Assembly: GCA_003149735.1 (NCBI GenBank)
Contig: QANA01000067.1
Location: 1 to 21,277, forward strand
Direction of reading: 5' to 3'
DNA length: 21,277 nucleotides
From: Clostridiales bacterium
GTDB lineage: Bacteria > Bacillota_A > Clostridia > Christensenellales > Christensenellaceae
The number at the start of each line of letters is the position of its first letter. Within the stretch, counting starts at the first letter, position 1. The notes beneath the pieces were generated by a model. It worked only from the letters and a program-made list of their open reading frames with translations, ran no database searches and was not told the origin of the DNA. Position numbers and translations under genes: made by a program. Below are positions 16,867 through 21,277 of this stretch, in pieces.

Positions 16867-17268
16867 TTATGCATCTTCCTTTTGCGGGAAGGAAGCGGCG
16901 GCGAGGCAGGCCAGGCCCGAGCCCAGCATGCCGAGGGCGGAAGGGACTTCCAGTTCGCCCAGCGCTGCGAGGACGGCCACTGCCACGCCCATGGCCAGAG
17001 CCACTGCCTGCAGGATCGTCCGGATCAGGGGCGCGAGCTCCTTCCCGCGCCGGCCGGGCGCTGCCTGCCCCTGCATCAGTTCTTCCATGCTGACGTGAAA
17101 CAGTTCTGCCAATTTGGGCAGGGTATTGACATCCGGGCAGGAGAGATCCCGCTCCCATTTGGAGACGGCCTTATCCGTTACGCCCATTTTTTCGGCCAGC
17201 TCAAGCTGTGTCATGCCGTGTTGTTTTCTGAATGCTGCGATCATTTTGCCAGGTGATTTCTTTTCCAT
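16867..17268 (-). CDS. XRE-family helix-turn-helix regulator with membrane tail
   Basis: A 133-residue protein with an N-terminal Cro/C1-type DNA-binding domain (about residues 8-62: MIAAFRKQHGMTQLELAEKMGVTDKAVSKWERDLSCPDVNTLPKLAELFHVSMEELM, a textbook XRE helix set). Two hydrophobic segments follow (LIRTILQAVALAMGVAVAVLAAL and LGMLGSGLACLAAASF), which suggests membrane anchoring. Clostridia carry many regulators of this layout; targets are unknown. ATG 17268 starts the domain at the usual place with a weak AAAGGA site; the frame extends upstream without support. A promoter resembling TTGCCT-N18-TACCAT lies upstream. It is divergent from the GH4 gene, so it could regulate it, but the distance and the separate cre-like site make this only a guess. 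Confidence 0.88.
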   Translation of the reverse strand: MEKKSPGKMIAAFRKQHGMTQLELAEKMGVTDKAVSKWERDLSCPDVNTLPKLAELFHVSMEELMQGQAAPGRRGKELAPLIRTILQAVALAMGVAVAVLAALGELEVPSALGMLGSGLACLAAASFPQKEDA

Positions 17269-17415
17269 TGATTTCAGGTTCCTTTCTTGGGATGGCGGCC
17301 GCCGCTTGCGCGAAAAGCTCATGATGCACCCGGCCGTTTGCTGCTTTTATGGTAACACGCTTTGGGCGGGTTAGGCAATCGACCGGCAGTTTATTTTGGC
17401 AGACTTGCAGTTTAC

Positions 17416-17435
17416 CTGCGGCCGCGCGGCCGCAG
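17416..17435. repeat. 20-bp perfect GC palindrome
   Basis: CTGCGGCCGC is followed directly by its reverse complement GCGGCCGCAG in the divergent intergenic region between the XRE gene and the GH4 gene. There is no T tract, so it is not a typical terminator. Confidence 0.7.
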
Positions 17436-17490
17436 ATGGCGGGCGGCGTTGGGAAATATTAGGAAATTGTGAAAAAATGAAAGAAAGGGG

Positions 17491-17519
17491 TGTCGTTTTG
17501 GAAACGGTTTCGGTATAAT
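17491..17519 (+). promoter_or_regulatory. Promoter of the GH4 operon with a cre-like operator
   Basis: TATAAT at 17514-17519 is perfect; the -35 region (about 17491-17496) is poor. Between them, 17498-17513 matches most positions of the CcpA cre consensus (TTGGAAACGGTTTC, with the core GAAACGGTTTC symmetric about one G). A LacI-family repressor, CcpA or a local one, bound here would block the promoter. Confidence 0.65.
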
Positions 17520-17554
17520 AGAAAGCACGGGAACGGAAAGGAGCGAAGAAAGAA

Positions 17555-18859
17555 ATGGCTGGATTATGCATGGCAGTGATCGGGGCAGGCAGCACCTATA
17601 CGCCAGAGCTGGTGGATGGGCTGATCCGCAGGCAGCGGCAGCTGCCCCTGGAAGAACTGCGGCTGATGGATATTGATGCCCGCAAAAATGAGATTGTGGG
17701 CGATTTTGCCGCGCACATGCTGCAGGCGGCGGGTTTGCGGGTGAAAATCGTGCGCACGGGGCATCTGCGTGCCGCGTTGGAGGGCGTGGATTTTGCCGTC
17801 GCGCAGGTGCGGGTTGGCGGGCTGGCTGCCCGGCGGCTGGACGAGACGATTCCCCTGAAATACGGCCTGCTGGGGCAGGAGACGACGGGCATCGGCGGCA
17901 TGATGAAGGCGCTGCGCACCATCCCTGTCGTGCGCAACATTGTGCGCACCATGGAGGAAGTGGCGCCGGGTGCCACGCTCATCAATTTTTCAAACCCCTC
18001 GGGGTTGGTGGCACAGGCGCTGCTGGGGGAAGCGCCGTCGCGCAAGCTGATCGGGCTGTGCAACGTGCCGGTGAATATGCAGGCACAGGCGGCACGGATG
18101 CTGGGGGCGGCGCCGGAGGAGCTGGAATACGGCTTTGTGGGGCTCAACCATCTGCTGTACCTGAACAGTGTGCGGCAGAACGGGCGCGAGCGCATCGACG
18201 AACTTTTGCGGCAGCCATGGGAGCAGCTGCAGCAGAACATCCCGGACGTGCCGGCAGACATGGATTTCCTGCGGCATATTCAGGCGCTGCCCTGCAGCTA
18301 CCTCAATTATTTCTACGCCCGTCGCGCCATGCTGCAAAAGGCGCAGGCAGCGGAGCAATGCCGGGCAGAGCAGTGCATGGACATCGAGCGGGAGCTGCTG
18401 GAACTTTACCGGCAGCCCGGGTTGTGCCGCAAGCCGGAAGCGCTCTCCAAACGGGGCGGGGCGCTCTATTCGGAGGCAGCTATCTCGCTGATGGAAGCCA
18501 TCTGGTGCGACACGGGCGCGGAGCACGTGGTGAACGTTTTAAACGGCGGGGCCTACCCCTTTATGGCGGCAGACGACGTGGTGGAGGTGCAGTGCAGGGT
18601 AGGCCGCGGGGGATGCGAGCCGCTGCCGCTGTTTAGGCAGCCCCACCGGCACGTCATCGGCCTCATGCAGGCGGTGAAGGCCTACGAGCGGCTGACGGCG
18701 CAGGCCGCATTGGAAGGGGATATGGGCGCGGCGCTGGAAGCGCTGGCGGTGCACCCATTGATCGGAGATATGGATGCGGGCAGAGCCTGCCTGCAGGAGA
18801 TGCTGCAGGCCAATCGGGCATATCTGCCGCAATTTTTTGAAAAGGAGCAAAGGATATGA
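17555..18859 (+). CDS. Family 4 glycoside hydrolase (6-phospho-beta-glucosidase-like)
   Basis: GH4 enzymes use NAD+ and a divalent metal to cleave glycosides, usually 6-phosphorylated disaccharides, by an oxidation-elimination route in the cytoplasm. The 434 residues include the N-terminal Rossmann loop AVIGAGSTYTPELVDGL (7-23), DIDARK (acidic end of strand 2), QETTGIGGMMKALRTIP, INFSNPSGL, the metal-ligand cysteine in IGLCNVP and the histidine in FVGLNHLLYL. These fit the CelF/LicH-like phospho-beta-glucosidase group; the exact sugar is not readable. AAAGGAG at 17537-17543 supports ATG 17555. It overlaps the next gene by four bases (ATGA), so the kinase is translationally coupled. No PTS or ABC transporter is in view. 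Confidence 0.92.
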   Translation: MAGLCMAVIGAGSTYTPELVDGLIRRQRQLPLEELRLMDIDARKNEIVGDFAAHMLQAAGLRVKIVRTGHLRAALEGVDFAVAQVRVGGLAARRLDETIPLKYGLLGQETTGIGGMMKALRTIPVVRNIVRTMEEVAPGATLINFSNPSGLVAQALLGEAPSRKLIGLCNVPVNMQAQAARMLGAAPEELEYGFVGLNHLLYLNSVRQNGRERIDELLRQPWEQLQQNIPDVPADMDFLRHIQALPCSYLNYFYARRAMLQKAQAAEQCRAEQCMDIERELLELYRQPGLCRKPEALSKRGGALYSEAAISLMEAIWCDTGAEHVVNVLNGGAYPFMAADDVVEVQCRVGRGGCEPLPLFRQPHRHVIGLMQAVKAYERLTAQAALEGDMGAALEALAVHPLIGDMDAGRACLQEMLQANRAYLPQFFEKEQRI

Positions 18860-19833
18860 AAGAGTATGTACTGGCGATAGACGGCGGTGCGACCAAGACG
18901 CATCTGGTGCTCATGCATCTGGAGACGACCAAAATCTGGCGGGTGGAAGGCGGCCCTACCAACCATGAAGTGCTGCCGGGCGGATTTGATGAGTTGACGT
19001 TTACCCTTTCGGGGCTGCTGGGGCAGCTGTTTGGCCAGGCCGGCATTACGGCGGAAGAGGTTGCCTTTGCCTGCGTTGGGCTGGCGGGGGTGGATCTGCC
19101 CTATCAGCACCGCCGGGCGAGCCATATTCTGGAATCGCTGGGCCTGAAAGAGTACCTGCTGCTCAACGACGCGTTTTTGCCCATTCTGGCAGAGGCGGAG
19201 GACGGCAGGGGCATCGGCGTCATCAACGGCACCGGGTTTTCGGTGGCCGGGATTGACGCTTTCGGCAATCAGCTGCAGATTGGCGGATTTGGCGAATATT
19301 CCGAAGATTTCGGCGGCGGCAGCTGGTATGCCAAACAGGCAGTGGCGGTGGCTTACCGCAGCATTTATAAGGGCGGAGAGTCCACGCAGCTGCGGGAACG
19401 CATTTTTCAGAGCATGGAAGTGAAGAGCGCGGCGGGCATGATGGAAAGCGTGCAGCTGGGGCTGCAGAGCGACCCCAAGGAGACGCAGAAGCGGCTGTGC
19501 ATCTGCCTGCACGAAGCGGCAGACGCAGGCGACGCGGCAGCGCAGGAAGTCTTTCAGGATTCGGCGCTGGAATACGCGGCCTGCATTCGCAGCATGCTGT
19601 TGCAGCTGAATTTCGCGATGCACCTGCGCATCCCGGTGATACTGGCGGGCACGCAGTTTGTCAAAGGCAGCGCGTATCTGCGGGAGATGCTGCTGACCAT
19701 ACTGCCTGACCGGTGCGACGTGCGCGTTTTGCAGGTGCCGCCCGTGCTGGGTGCCCTCTATGAGGCGCTGCGCCATCAGCGCTTTGCCATTACGCCCGAG
19801 TTCCGCGCTTACGCCGAGCAGGAGATCCGTTAA
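18856..19833 (+). CDS. BadF/BadG/BcrA/BcrD-type sugar kinase (N-acetylglucosamine kinase-like)
   Basis: A 325-residue ASKHA-fold kinase. Residues 5-16 (VLAIDGGATKTH) are the phosphate-1 loop with its catalytic-site Asp; VAFACVGLAGVD, LLNDAFLPILAE and GIGVINGTGFSVAG (phosphate-2 region) follow; GGFGEYSEDFGGGSWYAKQAVAVA is the diagnostic GEYGSG(Y/W) helix stretch. The C-terminal VILAGTQFVKGSAYL is the adenosine-binding region. The family includes N-acetylglucosamine kinases. Its four-base overlap with the GH4 gene implies joint production, so it probably phosphorylates the disaccharide taken up, or the sugar that GH4 releases. This is inference; the substrate is undetermined. No terminator follows before the reductase gene. 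Confidence 0.88.
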   Translation: MKEYVLAIDGGATKTHLVLMHLETTKIWRVEGGPTNHEVLPGGFDELTFTLSGLLGQLFGQAGITAEEVAFACVGLAGVDLPYQHRRASHILESLGLKEYLLLNDAFLPILAEAEDGRGIGVINGTGFSVAGIDAFGNQLQIGGFGEYSEDFGGGSWYAKQAVAVAYRSIYKGGESTQLRERIFQSMEVKSAAGMMESVQLGLQSDPKETQKRLCICLHEAADAGDAAAQEVFQDSALEYAACIRSMLLQLNFAMHLRIPVILAGTQFVKGSAYLREMLLTILPDRCDVRVLQVPPVLGALYEALRHQRFAITPEFRAYAEQEIR

Positions 19834-19868
19834 GGTACAGGAAACAGTGTGGGCAAAAACACGGTGAG

Positions 19869-19968
19869 ACTGCATTTTGGCAGGCGGTAATGCAAGACGC
19901 ACAGGAAAAGCTGCACGAGAAAATGCGATGCCGCACTGCATTGCCGAAAGCGGCAGCGCAAGACGCAC
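19869..19968 (+). repeat. Imperfect 34-bp direct repeat before the reductase gene
   Basis: Two 34-bp copies, 19869-19902 and 19935-19968, begin ACTGCATT and end GCAAGACGCAC identically, with a diverged centre, at a 66-bp period. They lie in the 153-base gap between the kinase and reductase genes. No promoter or terminator is clear there. Confidence 0.6.
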
Positions 19969-19986
19969 GATAAAAAGGAGAAAAGG

Positions 19987-21042
19987 ATGCAGGGACAGGA
20001 AAAATTTGACTATATTGTGGTCGGTGCAGGCCCGGCGGGCAGCGCCTTTGCCCTGCAGGCAGGGGACAAGCTGCGGATTCTGCTGCTGGACGGCAGTTTT
20101 CGCGGGCAGAAGCCCTGCGGCGGGTTGTTGGCACCCCAGGCGGCGCGGGCGCTGGCGGAAATGGGGCTGACGCTGCCCAGGGAAGTGCTGGCCGACCCGC
20201 AGATCTTCGCCGTGCGCACCATGGATTTGCAGACGGGCGCGGAGCGCAGCTATCCCCGCAATTATGTGAATATGGATCGGGCGGCCTTTGACGGCTGGCT
20301 GCGCAGGTTGGCCGGGGCGAAGGCGACGGTGCTGCAGGCGCGGGCGACGGCAGTGCGGCCATTGGAGCAGGGCGGCTGGGCAGTAGATTACGTGACGGCG
20401 GCAGGAGAGCGGGAGACGGCGCAGGGCGCGGCTGTTGTGGGGGCAGACGGTGCAGGCGGCATCGTGCGCCGCAGCTGCTTTGCGGAGCGGAGAATTCTCC
20501 ACTATACGGCCATTCAGCAGTGGTTTACGCTGCGGGATGCGCCACTGTATGCCTGCGTATTTCATCGGCCGACCAGCGAGAGCTGCTCATGGCTGTTTTG
20601 CAAGGACCGCAAACTGGCCTTTGGCGGAGCTTTTGCGCCGTCGGGGGCGCGGGCCGGTTTTGAGGAACAGAAGCGCATTTTGCAGGAGCAATACGGCTTT
20701 TCCATGGCACAGCCGCTGCGCACCGAGGCCTGCGTGGTTTACCGGCCGCGGAGCAAGCGGGACCTTTGCCTGGGCGCAGGGGGCGTATACCTGCTGGGCG
20801 AGGCGGCGGGGCTGATCAGCCCCAGCTCCTTTGAAGGCATCAGCTATGCCTTGCGCAGCGGATGCAGGCTGGCTGAGGCAGCGCTGGCCGGCGGTGAGGT
20901 GGGCAGAAACTACCGCCGCGCGGCAGGGGCGTTATGCCGGGAGGTGCTCAGCCGCCGTTGGAAGCGACCCTTTATGTATTGGCCGAAGCTGCGGGGGCTG
21001 GTGCTGAAAAGCGGTGTACAGGCACTGAAAGGCAGCAAATAA
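19987..21042 (+). CDS. FAD-dependent oxidoreductase, geranylgeranyl reductase/CbrA-like
   Basis: A 351-residue flavoprotein of the FixC/geranylgeranyl-reductase type. DYIVVGAGPAGSAFAL (8-23) is the dinucleotide-binding loop, LLLDGSF ends the second strand, and QKPCGGLLAPQAARAL is the KxCGGG segment typical of isoprenoid-reducing members. VVGADGAGGIVRR and the late VYLLGEAAGLISPSSFEGISYALRSG are the remaining FAD contacts; the usual GDAAG Asp is Glu here. Clostridial proteins of this length are often called CbrA-like. Related enzymes reduce double bonds in isoprenoid lipids, but the substrate is unknown. AAAAGGAG lies 7 bases before the ATG. It may be read through from the GH4-kinase operon, though a functional link is not evident. 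Confidence 0.85.
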   Translation: MQGQEKFDYIVVGAGPAGSAFALQAGDKLRILLLDGSFRGQKPCGGLLAPQAARALAEMGLTLPREVLADPQIFAVRTMDLQTGAERSYPRNYVNMDRAAFDGWLRRLAGAKATVLQARATAVRPLEQGGWAVDYVTAAGERETAQGAAVVGADGAGGIVRRSCFAERRILHYTAIQQWFTLRDAPLYACVFHRPTSESCSWLFCKDRKLAFGGAFAPSGARAGFEEQKRILQEQYGFSMAQPLRTEACVVYRPRSKRDLCLGAGGVYLLGEAAGLISPSSFEGISYALRSGCRLAEAALAGGEVGRNYRRAAGALCREVLSRRWKRPFMYWPKLRGLVLKSGVQALKGSK

Positions 21043-21084
21043 TGGGCGGCAGAAGTTGTTTTTTGGATACAGACAACCGATAAG

Positions 21085-21126
21085 AAAAAATCCATGCAGG
21101 TGGGAATGCCTTGCATGGATTTTTTT
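21085..21126 (+). terminator. Terminator after the FAD-dependent reductase
   Basis: AAAAAATCCATGCA pairs with TGCATGGATTTTTT across a loop of about 13 bases that can pair further. It lies 42 bases after the stop codon. Confidence 0.9.
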
Positions 21127-21277
21127 CATGAAGCGGGCGGGGGCTGCTACAAAGGCGAAAATTTTCATGAGGCGGGCGAGGGGATTGCTGGCGGAGGTGA
21201 AAATTTTCTTGAGGCGGGTGGGAGCCTGTTAAAAAAGCGGGAGTGTACGTTAAAAATTGACGGGGGCCCGTTGAAAA
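21123..21277. repeat. Tandem repeat array at the window edge, truncated
   Basis: Units beginning TTTTCATGAAGCGGGCG, TTTTCATGAGGCGGGCG and TTTTCTTGAGGCGGGTG start at 21123, 21162 and 21204, periods of 39 and 42 bp. The palindrome GAAAATTTTC sits at two junctions (21157-21166, 21199-21208). Later units shrink to about 21 bp of G-rich sequence ending GTTAAAA or GTTGAAAA. The periods are multiples of three. One plus frame is open to the window end from ATG 21115, encoding FHEAGGG, FHEAGEG and FLEAGGS in register, but that ATG is inside the terminator and has no good ribosome site. A minus frame is also open, so coding status is undecided. Confidence 0.75.

Noticed and set aside
18682..20565. 627-codon minus-strand ORF opposite the kinase and reductase genes
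   Set aside because: Low-complexity composition with no recognisable motif, lying across two well-supported plus-strand genes and their gap.
21123..21277. CRISPR array at the right edge
   Set aside because: The unit lengths vary, similarity covers whole units rather than repeats separated by unique spacers, and no cas gene is present.

Overview
The window looks like chromosome from a GC-rich, low-GC-lineage-type Firmicute, most likely class Clostridia (Oscillospiraceae- or Christensenellales-like). The reasons are a CIRCE-controlled groESL operon, near-consensus sigma-A promoters with AGGAGG-type ribosome sites, U-tract terminators, a tgt-yajC pair, and cell-wall proteins with peptidoglycan-binding repeats. 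This placement is inferred from gene content only. No rRNA, tRNA, CRISPR array, intact insertion sequence or prophage was seen.

Layout. 1-381: 3' end of an FGGY sugar kinase. 545-2028: tgt and yajC. 2115-3981, minus strand: a cysteine-rich DUF3795-like protein, a corrinoid adenosyltransferase, and an ANT(6)-type nucleotidyltransferase gene that appears broken (start codon ATA plus a frameshift). 4095-5509: a secreted peptidoglycan-binding protein translationally coupled to recX. 5624-7705: groES-groEL behind CIRCE. 7781-8264, minus strand: an overlooked pseudogene of a NimA-like (pyridoxamine-phosphate-oxidase fold) flavoprotein. 8394-10319: glutamine-dependent NAD synthetase. 10374-11426: a promoter, a highly structured leader or possible small RNA, and an unknown membrane-anchored protein. 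11588-13354: an NlpC/P60 endopeptidase with four peptidoglycan-binding domains and a GGST-repeat linker. 13541-14182: a GNAT acetyltransferase. 14231-14447: three successive terminator hairpins. 14484-15279, minus strand: a small accessory locus with a palindromic operator candidate, a 27-codon ORF and a DUF6548-like protein whose 3' end is partly duplicated. 15427-16590, minus strand: a long AlaX-type alanyl-tRNA editing hydrolase with a structured upstream region. 16867-17268, minus strand: an XRE regulator with a membrane tail. 17555-19833: a GH4 glycosidase overlapping a BadF/BcrA-type sugar kinase, behind a cre-like operator. 19987-21042: an FAD-dependent reductase of the geranylgeranyl-reductase/CbrA type. 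21123-21277: a tandem repeat array cut by the window end.

Most genes are housekeeping or ordinary accessory genes. The items most worth a second look are the two decayed genes (ANT(6)-like and NimA-like), the rod-like RNA candidate at 10408-10508, the duplicated 3' end at 14614-14861, the repeat array at the right edge, and the leaderless gene at 4095 with an uncharacterised His/Asp-rich domain. I found no clear, complete, previously undescribed system.
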